From positions 1 through 32,611 of the forward strand of contig BOJX01000030.1 in the NCBI GenBank assembly GCA_016860685.1: a DNA stretch of 32,611 nt, written 5' to 3'. The notes under the pieces were generated by a model, which ran no database searches, had not been told where the DNA came from, and worked only from the letters and a program-made list of their open reading frames with translations. A program made the position numbers and the translations under genes. Positions 7,995 to 17,074 of the stretch are shown piece after piece; within the stretch, counting starts at the first letter, position 1, and each line of letters starts with the position of its first letter. Origin of the DNA: Planctomycetota bacterium (GTDB lineage Bacteria > Planctomycetota > Phycisphaerae > UBA1845).

Positions 7995-9950
7995 ATGTCA
8001 TCACAGGTTCGTCATGCGGTCCTAACCGGGGCGTGCGCCGTTGCTCTTTTCGGGTGGAGCGAACACGGGCGTGCGGACGTTCGCCTGCCGGCGCTGATTT
8101 CGGATCACCTGGTGCTGCTTTCGGACAGCGAGGTCGCGATCTGGGGCTGGGCGGACCCGGGGGAGGAAATCACGGTCGTTGCGTCGTGGATGGCGGAGGC
8201 GCGGAAGACGATGACGGGCGCGGATGGGCGCTGGCGCGTACCGCTGCGGACGGGGGCGCCAGGCGGGCCGCACACGCTGACGGTCAGCGGGAAAAACACG
8301 ATCACGGTTCGTGACGTTCTGCTCGGAGAGGTCTGGCTAGGCTCGGGGCAGTCCAACATGGAGTGGCCGGTCAGCGCGGCGCTGAACCCGCGGGAGGAGA
8401 TCGCAGCGGCGTCGCATCCGAACCTGCGCTTGTTCACGGTTGAGCGGGCGGAGGCGACGTCGCCGGCGGACGACGTGAAGGGGACGTGGCAGGTCTGCAC
8501 GCCGGAGTCGGTCGGGGGATTCTCCGCGGTGGCGTATTACTTCGGGCGAACGTTGATGACGGAGTTGAAGGCGCCGGTCGGGATGATTGCGTCATCGTGG
8601 GGTGGGACGGAGATCGAGAAGTGGATCCCCGAACCGGCAATGCTGTCGTCACCGGAGTTTGCGGGCGCGATCGAGTCCCGCCGGGCTGGGGTGGCGGAGT
8701 ACGAGAAAGCGCTTGCGGCGTGGAAGGTCGAGAATGAGAACGCGGACGCCGGGACGATCGGTCGGTGGGAGAATCCCGCGCTGGACGACGCCGACTGGGC
8801 GGTGTTTCCGGCGTACGTGACGTGGGGGACGGCAGACCTGGCGAACTTCGACGGGGTGGCGTGGTTCCGGGGGACGTTCGACGCGCCCGATGGCTGGGCG
8901 GGCGAGGGGGCGACGCTGGAACTGGGGGCGATCGACGATCAGGACCGGACGTATGTTAACGGCGTGCTCGTCGGATCGACGGCGGACTGGACGGCGCAGC
9001 GGGTGTATGCGCTGCCGCGCGGGCTTCTGAAGTCTGGGCGCAATTGCGTAGCGATCCGGGTGCATGACACGGGAGGGGCCGGGGGGTTCTCGGCTGGTCC
9101 TGGGCAACCGTGTGTGCGGCGCGGGGAGGAGCGCGCGGCGATCGGCGGGTGGAAGTACCGGATCGGGGTCGCGCAGTCAGCGCTGAAACCGGCGCCGCAA
9201 TCGCCTGCGCCGCGCAATTCGGTCTTGTACAACGGGATGATCTCCCCGCTGACGTCGTGCGCCGTGCGGGGCGTGCTCTGGTATCAGGGTGAGTCAAACG
9301 TTCCGCGAGCGGCGCAATACGGGCGGGCGTTTCCGCTGATGATCCGGTCGTGGCGGGAGGCGTTCAGGCGCGAGGCGATGCCTTTTTATTACGTGCAGAT
9401 CGCGCCGTTTGCGGGATACGGATCGTGGGGGATTCCGGCGGGCGCAGCAGCGGAGTTGCGGGAGGCGCAGCGGCTCGCGCTGTCCACGCCGGGGACGGGG
9501 ATGGTGGTGACGACGGACCTGGTTCCGGATGTGAACGACATTCATCCGCCGAACAAGCAGGAGGTGGGGAAGCGGCTGGCGCGCTGGGCGCTGGCGAAGA
9601 CGTACCAGCGGGACGGAATCGAGCCGAGCGGACCGGTGTACAAGTCGATGTCGATCGAGGGGCGGTGGATCCGGCTGACGTTCGATCATGTCGGGAAGGG
9701 TTTGACGGCGCGCGGCGGCGAGCTGAGCGGGTTTACGATCGCGGGAGAGGACCGGGTGTTCGTGCCGGCGGAAGCGCGGATCGACGGATCGACGGTGCTG
9801 GTGCGCTCGGTGCATGTGTCTAAGCCGGCGGCGGTGCGGTTTGCGTGGGAGGACGCGCCGATCCCGAGTTTTTTCAATCTGGACGGGCTGCCGGCGTCGC
9901 CGTTCCGGACGGATGACTGGCCGCTGGCGACGGCAGGTGCAAGGTGGTGA
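7995..9950 (+). CDS. Sialate O-acetylesterase family protein (SGNH/SASA), secreted
   Basis: 651 residues from ATG 7995, which has CAGGAGA upstream; an earlier start at 7971 lacks a site. A signal peptide (VRHAVLTGACAVALFGW to about RAD) directs export. An N-terminal Ig-like region (LISDHLVLL to ITVRDVLLGEVW) precedes the SGNH core: GSGQSNMEWP holds the nucleophilic Ser, GVLWYQGESN the Gly/Asn blocks, and DVNDIHPPNKQEVGKRLA the Asp/His pair. A galactose-binding-like insert (WENPALDDADW to CVAIRVHDTGG) interrupts the core, as in other bacterial members. These enzymes remove acetyl groups from sialic acid or plant polysaccharides; which applies is unknown. The downstream gene overlaps its stop, suggesting an operon of up to three genes. 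Confidence 0.9.
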   Translation: MSSQVRHAVLTGACAVALFGWSEHGRADVRLPALISDHLVLLSDSEVAIWGWADPGEEITVVASWMAEARKTMTGADGRWRVPLRTGAPGGPHTLTVSGKNTITVRDVLLGEVWLGSGQSNMEWPVSAALNPREEIAAASHPNLRLFTVERAEATSPADDVKGTWQVCTPESVGGFSAVAYYFGRTLMTELKAPVGMIASSWGGTEIEKWIPEPAMLSSPEFAGAIESRRAGVAEYEKALAAWKVENENADAGTIGRWENPALDDADWAVFPAYVTWGTADLANFDGVAWFRGTFDAPDGWAGEGATLELGAIDDQDRTYVNGVLVGSTADWTAQRVYALPRGLLKSGRNCVAIRVHDTGGAGGFSAGPGQPCVRRGEERAAIGGWKYRIGVAQSALKPAPQSPAPRNSVLYNGMISPLTSCAVRGVLWYQGESNVPRAAQYGRAFPLMIRSWREAFRREAMPFYYVQIAPFAGYGSWGIPAGAAAELREAQRLALSTPGTGMVVTTDLVPDVNDIHPPNKQEVGKRLARWALAKTYQRDGIEPSGPVYKSMSIEGRWIRLTFDHVGKGLTARGGELSGFTIAGEDRVFVPAEARIDGSTVLVRSVHVSKPAAVRFAWEDAPIPSFFNLDGLPASPFRTDDWPLATAGARW

Positions 9951-10438
9951 ATGTGGGCGCAGCGGTGGAGCGTTCGATGCAAGCTGCGCTGGCGAGGGAT
10001 ACCTCTCCGGACGTCCGGAACCGCGAGCTTCTTGCGGAATTCGTGCGGATCAACGATGCGCCGTGTGTCGTCTGCGGATACAACCTTCGGAGCCTGACGG
10101 GGGATGTGTGTCCCGAATGCGGAAACCGGTTTGCGTTGAGAGTCGGCGTCCCGAATCTTCGGTTCGGGCCGCTGGTCGCCTGCCTTGCGCCTTTGCTGAT
10201 GATGTCCGGGCTTCTTGTGTTTCTGATTGCGATGACGATCGACTACGGCGTACCGGCCAATACGATGTGGTACTGGGCGTTTCTCGTGCAGGGGTTGGTC
10301 GATGCAGTCGGGGGGGTGCTGCTTTACCGGAGGCGGTGGGCGTACTTGTCGATGCCGGTCGATGTGCAGTGGCGCGTGGCGTGGGTGGTCATCGGCGTGA
10401 ACACGGTGGCGTTTGTGACGGCGATCGTGGTGAGTTGA
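9944..10438 (+). CDS. Zinc-ribbon membrane protein
   Basis: 164 residues from a GTG that overlaps the preceding stop by 7 nt, implying translational coupling. Residues about 40-65 hold two CxxC pairs, CVVCGYNLRSL and CPECGNRF, a Cys4 zinc ribbon common in uncharacterised planctomycete proteins. After it come four hydrophobic segments (LVACLAPLLMMSGLLVFLIA, TMWYWAFLVQGLVDAVGGVLL, a short one, and VAWVVIGVNTVAFVTAIVV). The function is unknown. Coupling to the esterase may be only genomic economy. Confidence 0.75.
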   Translation: MVNVGAAVERSMQAALARDTSPDVRNRELLAEFVRINDAPCVVCGYNLRSLTGDVCPECGNRFALRVGVPNLRFGPLVACLAPLLMMSGLLVFLIAMTIDYGVPANTMWYWAFLVQGLVDAVGGVLLYRRRWAYLSMPVDVQWRVAWVVIGVNTVAFVTAIVVS

Positions 10439-10450
10439 AAGGACGATGTC

Positions 10451-11332
10451 ATGAGTCATTCTCAGGCGGGAGTGGACCGACGGCAGTGGTTGAAAGCCTC
10501 GGCAGCAGCGGCGGCGGCGGCTGTCATTCCGTCAGGGCGGGGAGCGCTCGGAGCGTCGGCGCAGGCGAGCGCGGTTAAGGGGCGCCTGAAGCAGTCGGTG
10601 TGCCGCTGGTGCTACGGGAAGATGCCGCTGGAGGATCTGTGCCGCGGGGCGAAGGAGATCGGGCTGAAGTCGGTCGAACTTCTGAGCGAGAATGAGTGGT
10701 CGGTCCCGGCGCAGTTCGGGCTGACCTGCGCGGTGGCCAACGGACCGACGACGATTCCGCGTGGATTCAACCGCGTGGAGCATCATGACGAGTTCGTGAA
10801 GGAGTCGGAGCGTCTGCTGCCGCTGGTCAAGCAGGCGGGGATTCCGAACATGATCGTCTTCTCCGGCAACCGCGACGGTCAGGACGACCGCGAAGGCATC
10901 CGCAACTGCGTCACGGGTCTGAAGCGGATCGCGCCGCTGGCGGAGCAACTCGGAGTGACGATCGTGATGGAGCTGCTCAACAGCAAGGTGGATCACAGGG
11001 ATTACCAATGCGACCGGACGGCGTGGGGCGTCGAAGTGGTGCAGGGGGTGGGGTCGCCGCGGTTCAAATTGCTTTATGACATCTATCACATGCAGATCAT
11101 GGAGGGGGACGTGATCCGCACGATCCAGGACCATCTTGCCCACATCGGTCATTTTCACACCGGCGGCGTGCCGGGGCGCGCTGAGATCGACGAGTCGCAG
11201 GAACTGAACTACCGCGCGATCTGCCTGGCAATCGCGGAAGGAGGGTTCGAGGGCTATGTCGGTCAGGAATTCATTCCGAAGCGGGATCCGCTCACTTCGT
11301 TGCGGCAGGCGGCCGGTGTGTGCGACGTGTGA
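10451..11332 (+). CDS. Tat-exported hydroxypyruvate isomerase-like TIM-barrel protein
   Basis: 293 residues; ATG with AAAGGA 8 nt upstream, 12 bp after the previous stop. The N-terminus DRRQWLKASAAAAAAAVIP is a twin-arginine signal, so it is exported folded. The body is a xylose-isomerase-like/AP-endonuclease-2 TIM barrel: metal ligands are likely the Glu of VMELLNSK, the Asp of LLYDIYHMQI, the His of GHFHTGG and the Glu of GYVGQEF. Hyi-type enzymes interconvert hydroxypyruvate and tartronate semialdehyde, but Tat-exported homologues abundant in planctomycetes are mostly uncharacterised. Position after a sugar-deacetylating enzyme suggests carbohydrate turnover (inference). Confidence 0.88.
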   Translation: MSHSQAGVDRRQWLKASAAAAAAAVIPSGRGALGASAQASAVKGRLKQSVCRWCYGKMPLEDLCRGAKEIGLKSVELLSENEWSVPAQFGLTCAVANGPTTIPRGFNRVEHHDEFVKESERLLPLVKQAGIPNMIVFSGNRDGQDDREGIRNCVTGLKRIAPLAEQLGVTIVMELLNSKVDHRDYQCDRTAWGVEVVQGVGSPRFKLLYDIYHMQIMEGDVIRTIQDHLAHIGHFHTGGVPGRAEIDESQELNYRAICLAIAEGGFEGYVGQEFIPKRDPLTSLRQAAGVCDV

Positions 11333-11483
11333 GGCGGAGCACCTGGCGCGCGAGAATTAACATCGCATCGTTGCGTCCGTCTACGCCCTCGAACCGGATT
11401 CCGGCTGCGTCGCAACGCAAGGGGATCAAGCCGGAGCGCTCCCCGGGACGTCGCGAGCGCCAAGGCCTTGATAGGGAGGCGAC

Positions 11484-12473
11484 ATGGTGAGGGGGTGGAA
11501 AGCGGGTGTGCTGCTGGTGGGCGTCGTCGTTGCGGGGTCATGCACGCATGAGCGATCGAGAGCGGTGCTGACGCAAGCCGAGCCGGAATCAGGGGCTACC
11601 TTATCCTCGGCTGGCGCTGCTGAGGCGACACAAGGCGTCACCGAGGCTCCCGGGCTGCATAACATCGTTCGTGTGACGGACAAGGTGATCAGCGGATCGC
11701 TGCCGGAAGGGGTCGAAGGATTCGAGTCCCTGCGCAAGATGGGGGTCAAGACGGTGATCTCGGTGGACGGTGCGCCGCCGGATGTCGAGGGGGCGAAGCG
11801 AGAAGGGATGCGCTACGTCCACCTGCCGATCGGATACAACGGGATAAGCAAGGCTCGGAAGCTGGAGCTGGCTCGTGCGCTGCGCGACCTTCCCGGTCCG
11901 ATCTACGTGCATTGTCACCACGGTCGTCACCGCAGTCCTGCCGCCGCGGCCGCCGCGACGGTCGCCCTTGGTGAAATCACGCCTCAGGAAGGCGAGCGGA
12001 TCCTGAAGACCGCCGGGACGTCGCCGGATTACCGCGGCCTTTATGCGTGTGTGCGCGAGGCTCGGCCCGCGTCGGCGCAGGAGTTGGCGGCGGCGTCGGG
12101 CGAGTTCCCCGAGATCGCGAAGACGCCGTCGTTCGTGCAGGCGATGGTGGAGACGCAACATGCGTACGATCACCTGGTGGAGGTCCGCGACGCGGGGTGG
12201 TCGGTCCCGCCGGAACACCCGGACCTCGTGCCGCTCGCCGAGGCGGGACGGCTGGAGAACCTTCTGCGGGCGATGATCGACGATCCTGAGTCGAAGAAAT
12301 ATCCAGCGGAGTTCGAGAACCTGATGCGACGGTCGCAGCTTGCGGCGCAGGAGCTGGAAGACGCGCTGGCGTCGAGCGCCCCGGCGGCCGATCTTTCCGC
12401 GAAGCTCAAGCAGGTCAACACGTCCTGCAAGGAGTGCCACGTGGCCTACCGCGACACAAAAAACCCCTCGTAA
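11484..12473 (+). CDS. Lipoprotein with CX5R dual-specificity-phosphatase-like domain and C-terminal CXXCH haem motif
   Basis: 329 residues; AGGGAGG lies 4-8 nt before the ATG. The lipobox VAGSC puts the acylated Cys at 20, so it is membrane-anchored outside the cytoplasm. Residues about 58-190 match the tyrosine/dual-specificity phosphatase fold: KVISGSLPEGVEGFESLRKM, TVISVDGAPPD and the active-site loop HCHHGRHRS with Cys144 and Arg150 (CX5R). Residues about 205-320 are helical, with a late CKECH (315-319) for covalent haem c, placed as in cytochrome c'. The pairing of a phosphatase loop with a c-type haem in one exported chain is unusual; a redox-linked phosphatase or sensor is possible but unproven. 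Confidence 0.82.
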   Translation: MVRGWKAGVLLVGVVVAGSCTHERSRAVLTQAEPESGATLSSAGAAEATQGVTEAPGLHNIVRVTDKVISGSLPEGVEGFESLRKMGVKTVISVDGAPPDVEGAKREGMRYVHLPIGYNGISKARKLELARALRDLPGPIYVHCHHGRHRSPAAAAAATVALGEITPQEGERILKTAGTSPDYRGLYACVREARPASAQELAAASGEFPEIAKTPSFVQAMVETQHAYDHLVEVRDAGWSVPPEHPDLVPLAEAGRLENLLRAMIDDPESKKYPAEFENLMRRSQLAAQELEDALASSAPAADLSAKLKQVNTSCKECHVAYRDTKNPS

Positions 12474-12536
12474 AGCGCATGCGGTCCGCGCCGTTGGTCT
12501 GGTGGGTCATCAAACTCAAAGCTCTGGTCGGCACGA

Positions 12537-12553
12537 GCGGACCGGAGGTCCGC
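12537..12553. repeat. REP-like hairpin
   Basis: GCGGACC-GGA-GGTCCGC is a perfect 7-bp stem with a 3-nt loop, followed by GATCC. Similar GCGGAC-type hairpins occur at 19384-19401 and 31427-31444. It lies in the 200-bp gap before pheT and could also act as a terminator for the lipoprotein gene, although no T-tract follows. Confidence 0.45.
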
Positions 12554-12677
12554 GATCCGTGCTTGCGCCGCAGGCGCGGACGGGGTGAGACGTCGGAGTG
12601 CTCGCCGAGCCGCGGTCCGGCGTGTACGATCTCGCCGCCGGTTCGTGGGGTAGGGGCCGGCGGATGCTGAGCCGTCT

Positions 12678-15077
12678 ATGTTGATTTCATTGAGTTGGAT
12701 TCGGGATTTCGTCCGGCTGCCGGATGATCTGGATGCGCGGGTTCTCGCCGAGAGGTTTACGCGAACGACGGCGGAGGTTGAGGAAGTCCGATCCGTGAGC
12801 GTGGGGGCGCAAGGACTGATCGCCGCCCGCGTCGCGCATTTTGAACCTCCGGGAGCGTCGGACCGGTCGGCGGCGCCGGTGACGCTTGACACGGGAGGGG
12901 GACGGACGTTCCGCAGCATGACGGTCGCCCGGAATATCCGTCCCGGAGACGTGGTCGTTTTTGCGCCGCCCGGAGCCGCGCTTGCAGCGCGGGGGACGAT
13001 CTGCGCAGCGGAAGTGTCGGGACGGATGAGTGAGGGGTTGATCCTTCCCGGCGAGGAACTGGGCATTGCGCTGGCGGCTCAGGAGGCGGTCATTCTGCCG
13101 CCGTCGGTCGCGCCGGGTGCGCCGCTGGATTCCGCACTTTTTGAAGACTGGATCATCGAGGTTGACAACAAGTCCCTGACGCATCGCCCGGACCTCTGGG
13201 GGCAATACGGAATCGCGCGAGAGATCGCCGCCATCTTGAAACTGGAGCTCGCGGCGTATCCGGTCGAGGTGATCCGGGACTGGGAAGATCCGTCGCTGCC
13301 CTCGATCCCGATCGACATCCGCGAACCGCAGGCCTGCCGTCGCTACAGCGGGCTGCTGCTGGACGGTCTGACGACGCAGCCGGCGCCGCTGGCGATGCAG
13401 TTGCGCCTCGGACGCGTCGGATTGAGGCCGATCAACGCCCTCGTGGACCTGACCAACTACATCATGATCGAACTCGGTCAGCCGATGCATGCGTTTGACG
13501 CGGCGAAGGTGAGCCGGATCGAGGTGGAGTTCGGCCGGGCGGGCGCGACCTTCACGACGCTGGACGGCGTGGAGCGAAAACTTCCCGAGAAGGCGCTGAT
13601 GATCCGCAGCGGCGGGGCGGACGTGGCGCTGGCGGGCGTGATGGGCGGGCGCGACTCCGAAGTCGCCGAGAACACGCGGTCGCTGCTGCTGGAATCCGCG
13701 AACTTCGATGCGGCGACGATCCGGCGCTGCGCGACGGCGCTCGGGCTTCGCACGGACGCCAGCGCCCGCTTCGAGAAGTCCCTCGACCCGCTGAACACCG
13801 TCGCGGCGATCCAGCGCTTCGTCGCGCTGGCGCGGCGGCAGTTTCCGGCGCTGCGCCTGCGAAGTCGGATCAGCGACGCCTTCCCAACGCCCTTCGAGAC
13901 GCCGCGCATTCCCGTGCGGACCGCCAACGTCTCGCGGTTCGTCGGGCGCGCGGTCGGCCGCGAGGAGATCCGTGAGATTCTCGAGGCGATCGACTTCGGG
14001 TGCGAGGACGACGGCGACGACCTGGTCGTTGAGCCGCCGAGCTTCCGGGCGACGCGTGACGTGTCGATCGAGGTGGACGTGATCGAGGAAGTCGCGCGCT
14101 TCATCGGTTACGGAAACGTGCCGCCCGCGCTGCCGCGGGTGAGCGTGCGCCGGTTCGCGCCGAACGCCTTGCACGACTTCGAGCAGCGGACGCTGGCGTA
14201 TTTCGCCGAGGCGGAGGGCATGCATGAACTGCACGGGTACGTCTGGACGAACGCCGCGCGTCTGTCGCGCCTCCAGATCGATCCGGGACCTTGCGTCGAG
14301 CTGCGCAACGCCGTCGGGGCGGGGCTGGAGAAGCTGCGGCGGCGGCTGATGCCGAACCTGCTGGACGCGATCGAAGTGAACCGGTTTCATTTTTCGGAAC
14401 TGCGTCTGATGGAGCTGGGGAGCGTGTTTGAACCGGCGTCGCCCGAGGACGCGCAGTTCAGGCATCTGGCGCTGGTTCTCGCGCGGCGCTCAAAGGGAGC
14501 GGAGGACGCGCTGCTTTCGGAGCTGAAAGGAGCCGTCGAACGCTGGGCGTGGAGCGTGCTGACGCGCAGCGTGGCGTATGCGCCGGCAAGTCCGGACGGC
14601 CGCTGGGGCGATCCGAACAAATGCGCCGGGGTTCGCGTGGACGGCGCGGATTGCGGGCAGATCGGGGTGATCCCGCTGCCGATGCGCCGGGCGATCGACG
14701 AACATTTGTCGGCGTGGGCCGTGGCGTGGGCGGAGATCCGCCTGGATGATCTGGCGACGCTTCCGCCGAAGGTCGAGACACTCGCGACGGTTCCGGCGTT
14801 CCCTGTCGTGGAGCTGGATTTCACGTTTCACGTTCCGCGGGCGCGGCGATATCCGGCCGTGGCGGGCGATCTTGCCGCCTTCGAGCATGACCTGCTGAAG
14901 CAGATCACGTTCGTTTCGAGTTTCGAGGGGGCGTCGCTGGGACCGGATCGGCGGAGTCTGACGGTGCATACGGTGCTCGGCGACGATCGTCGGACGCTGG
15001 TCGAAGGCGACATCGAGGGATTCCGGCGCGCGTTCGCGGCGCACTTGCGGGCGCACGGGTATGAGATTCCGGGGTGA
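12678..15077 (+). CDS. pheT: Phenylalanine--tRNA ligase beta subunit
   Basis: 799 residues, the full usual length. PheT pairs with PheS in a cytosolic alpha2beta2 synthetase that charges tRNA-Phe; the beta chain holds tRNA-binding and editing domains. Order visible: N-terminal MLISLSWIRDFVRLP; EMAP-like tRNA-binding domain about residues 40-150 (GRTFRSMTVARNIRPGDVVV, SGRMSEGLILP); B3/B4 editing domain (RRYSGLLLDGL, RPINALVDLTNYIMIELGQP, MHAFDAAKV); B5 (VGREEIREILEAIDFGCE); the catalytic-like core (VIEEVARFIGYGNVP); and the FDX-ACB anticodon-binding domain at the end (DFTFHVPRARRYPAVAGDL). The start ATG 12678 is fixed by the conserved N-terminus. No pheS lies directly upstream or downstream, so the usual pheST operon is split. 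Confidence 0.96.
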   Translation: MLISLSWIRDFVRLPDDLDARVLAERFTRTTAEVEEVRSVSVGAQGLIAARVAHFEPPGASDRSAAPVTLDTGGGRTFRSMTVARNIRPGDVVVFAPPGAALAARGTICAAEVSGRMSEGLILPGEELGIALAAQEAVILPPSVAPGAPLDSALFEDWIIEVDNKSLTHRPDLWGQYGIAREIAAILKLELAAYPVEVIRDWEDPSLPSIPIDIREPQACRRYSGLLLDGLTTQPAPLAMQLRLGRVGLRPINALVDLTNYIMIELGQPMHAFDAAKVSRIEVEFGRAGATFTTLDGVERKLPEKALMIRSGGADVALAGVMGGRDSEVAENTRSLLLESANFDAATIRRCATALGLRTDASARFEKSLDPLNTVAAIQRFVALARRQFPALRLRSRISDAFPTPFETPRIPVRTANVSRFVGRAVGREEIREILEAIDFGCEDDGDDLVVEPPSFRATRDVSIEVDVIEEVARFIGYGNVPPALPRVSVRRFAPNALHDFEQRTLAYFAEAEGMHELHGYVWTNAARLSRLQIDPGPCVELRNAVGAGLEKLRRRLMPNLLDAIEVNRFHFSELRLMELGSVFEPASPEDAQFRHLALVLARRSKGAEDALLSELKGAVERWAWSVLTRSVAYAPASPDGRWGDPNKCAGVRVDGADCGQIGVIPLPMRRAIDEHLSAWAVAWAEIRLDDLATLPPKVETLATVPAFPVVELDFTFHVPRARRYPAVAGDLAAFEHDLLKQITFVSSFEGASLGPDRRSLTVHTVLGDDRRTLVEGDIEGFRRAFAAHLRAHGYEIPG

Positions 15078-15119
15078 CGCGGGGTTCGGACGCTTCAGGT
15101 GCGGCGAGCGGCAGTTGAA

Positions 15120-16172
15120 ATGACGACAGATCCGGGGTTGCTGACACAAGTGAATCCGAGCGGGCGCGATTGCCGCCGCACCCGGGCCGCGCTCGTTTGC
15201 GCGATGACGGTGACGACCGCCTTGTTATTCGTCCCCGCCGGTTGCGACACGCTGCGCGATCCGAACGTTCCGGACCCGATCCGCCTGATGATGGAGCCGG
15301 AGACCGGCGGGGAGTACGAGTATTACCGGCCAAGTTCGTACGATCGCGCCAAGGCCTGGCCGCTGGTGATCGTGTGTCACGGAACCGGGATGGACGGCAC
15401 GGCGAACGCGGAGCTGCGGAAGTGGACGAGCCTGTCCGAGTCTCAGGGGTTCTTCGTCGCCGCGCCGAAACTGGTGAAGCCGAAAAGCCGCTGGAAGACG
15501 CAACCGGGCGATCGGGAGGATGCGCTGCGGGCCAACGAGCGTCTGATCCTCGGGACCGTGCGCCATCTTCAGGGCGGACATCACATCTCGGCGGATCGGA
15601 TCTTCCTCGCCGGACGATCCACCGGCGCAGCGCCCGCGCTTTTTACGGGTCTGTCACACCCGGACCTGTTTCGCGCCGTCGCGATCGTGCAGCCGAAGCT
15701 CGATCTTGCCGACCTGGGGCCGCTTCAGGGTCGCGTGGACGTGAATCAACCGGTCCTGCTTCGTCATCTCCCCTCGGACCCGCTCACCGGGAAAGACGCT
15801 CGGACCGCGCGGGACTGGCTGTTGCAGCATCACGGCGACATCGTGGATGACCGCGGCGGGTACCGCGACGGCGCGGTGGATCGCGTCGTGGACTTCTTCG
15901 AATACGTCGTCGCGAGCCGTCCCTGGGCGCACGTGAAAGCGTATGCGCCGGACGCCGGGGCGCCGCTGGAGGTTCGGTTCGAGTTAAAGGCGTCGTTCGC
16001 ACCGACCTCGTTTGAGTGGGACTTCGGAGACGGGTCCACATCGCTCTTGTCGTCCCCGACGCATGCCTACGCCGAGACCGGAACGTACCGGGTGCAGGTG
16101 ACGCTCGGGCATCCCTCCTCGGGCAAGGCGGTGGTCCGCGCCGTGACGGTCTCCGTCGGCGACGGATCGTAG
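15120..16172 (+). CDS. Lipoprotein esterase (LpqC/PHB-depolymerase-like alpha/beta hydrolase) with C-terminal PKD domain
   Basis: 350 residues from ATG 15120. After a long polar N-terminus comes a hydrophobic segment ending in the lipobox FVPAGC, so it is probably anchored outside the cytoplasm. The hydrolase region runs about residues 50-270: PLVIVCHGTGMDGT carries the oxyanion HG, LAGRSTGAAP the nucleophile Ser, and the Asp/His partners are less clear (VLLRHLPSDPLT; DGAVDRVVDFF). Residues about 275-345 are a PKD domain (FEWDFGDGSTSLLSSPTHAYAETG), a common surface or substrate-binding module. The substrate is unknown. It begins 42 bp after pheT but is functionally unrelated. Confidence 0.82.
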   Translation: MTTDPGLLTQVNPSGRDCRRTRAALVCAMTVTTALLFVPAGCDTLRDPNVPDPIRLMMEPETGGEYEYYRPSSYDRAKAWPLVIVCHGTGMDGTANAELRKWTSLSESQGFFVAAPKLVKPKSRWKTQPGDREDALRANERLILGTVRHLQGGHHISADRIFLAGRSTGAAPALFTGLSHPDLFRAVAIVQPKLDLADLGPLQGRVDVNQPVLLRHLPSDPLTGKDARTARDWLLQHHGDIVDDRGGYRDGAVDRVVDFFEYVVASRPWAHVKAYAPDAGAPLEVRFELKASFAPTSFEWDFGDGSTSLLSSPTHAYAETGTYRVQVTLGHPSSGKAVVRAVTVSVGDGS

Positions 16173-16184
16173 ACGCATCCGCGA

Positions 16185-17042
16185 CTACTGTCCGTTGGTT
16201 TGTGCCGGAGACGCCGAAAGCGCGTCGCGCAGAAAACGCACGAGATCGTCCGGAGGAACCAGCCCCTCCAGCGTGCGGTACGACCCGTCCGTCTTTCGCA
16301 CCACCACGGCGGGCGTCCGCGTCAGGCCGAACGTCCGAAGGTGGTTGCGGTTGGGAAGGTAGTCGTAGTCGAGGCGGCAGAGCACGCAGCCTTCGACGAC
16401 GCGCTGCACCTCTGGCGCGTCGAACGCCCGCATCAGCTTCCAGTCATCCGCGCCCAGCCACCACTTGAAGACGATGAGGGTTGGCTTGCCTTGCTGATTT
16501 GCGGCCTCCGTGGCGCGATCGAGCGTGCTGTGCCACTTCGGGTCGAAGGGGCGCGGGATGTACGCATCCTGACGCGGGCGCTCGCCGGGGGGCTTTGCTC
16601 GCTCGAGGAACGCGAGGATGCCCGCGGCATTGATCGCGCCGAGGTGGGCATGATACGTTCCGTCAGGGTGGATCAGGATGATCGCCGGCGCACGGTCCAC
16701 GCCGTATTGCGCGACATAAGCGCGGTCCGGGGCGTAGTCCTTCACCAGCTTGCACGCGATCGTCCCGGCGAGCGCGCTTTTCACGTCGCCGTCGCGCAGC
16801 GCCTGATCCACGCGTCCCGAGAGCGGGTCGAGGTGGTCCTTGTAAAAGATGAAGATCGGCTCGCCGCTTTCCGCCTGGCGCTGCTCGGCGACGACGTAGT
16901 CATTGACCCAGCCGCCCAGCGACATGCAGCCTCCGCACGTCGAGGCGAACATAACGCCTGTCAGCATCCGGGTGGCCGCCGTCCACGCCCAACGTCGCGC
17001 CGAGCCGCACGCCCGATGATTTGAATGACAGACCTTCTTCAA
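16185..17042 (-). CDS. Lipoprotein with two thioredoxin-like domains
   Basis: About 285 residues from a TTG at 17042 preceded by GGGGAG; an ATG at 16967 is an alternative that removes the basic N-terminus. The signal segment has a basic, Trp-containing n-region and MLTGVMFASTCGGC, a probable lipoprotein signal. Two thioredoxin-fold halves follow: EPIFIFYKDHLDPLSGRVDQ to RAPAIILIHPDGTYHAHLGA, and KPTLIVFKWWLGADDWKLM to TRTPAVVVRKTDGSYRTLEG. Both keep the cis-Pro (RAPA, RTPA) but lack a CXXC redox pair, so ordinary disulfide chemistry is unlikely. It lies 32 bp downstream of dapF on the same strand. Confidence 0.72.
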   Translation of the reverse strand: MKKVCHSNHRACGSARRWAWTAATRMLTGVMFASTCGGCMSLGGWVNDYVVAEQRQAESGEPIFIFYKDHLDPLSGRVDQALRDGDVKSALAGTIACKLVKDYAPDRAYVAQYGVDRAPAIILIHPDGTYHAHLGAINAAGILAFLERAKPPGERPRQDAYIPRPFDPKWHSTLDRATEAANQQGKPTLIVFKWWLGADDWKLMRAFDAPEVQRVVEGCVLCRLDYDYLPNRNHLRTFGLTRTPAVVVRKTDGSYRTLEGLVPPDDLVRFLRDALSASPAQTNGQ

Positions 17043-17074
17043 GACACGCGCTCCCCGGAGGCCCCCCCCGCCGG

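Noticed and set aside
12687-14465. Long minus-strand frame opposite pheT
   Set aside because: Same reason: no recognisable motif, and pheT is unmistakable on the other strand.
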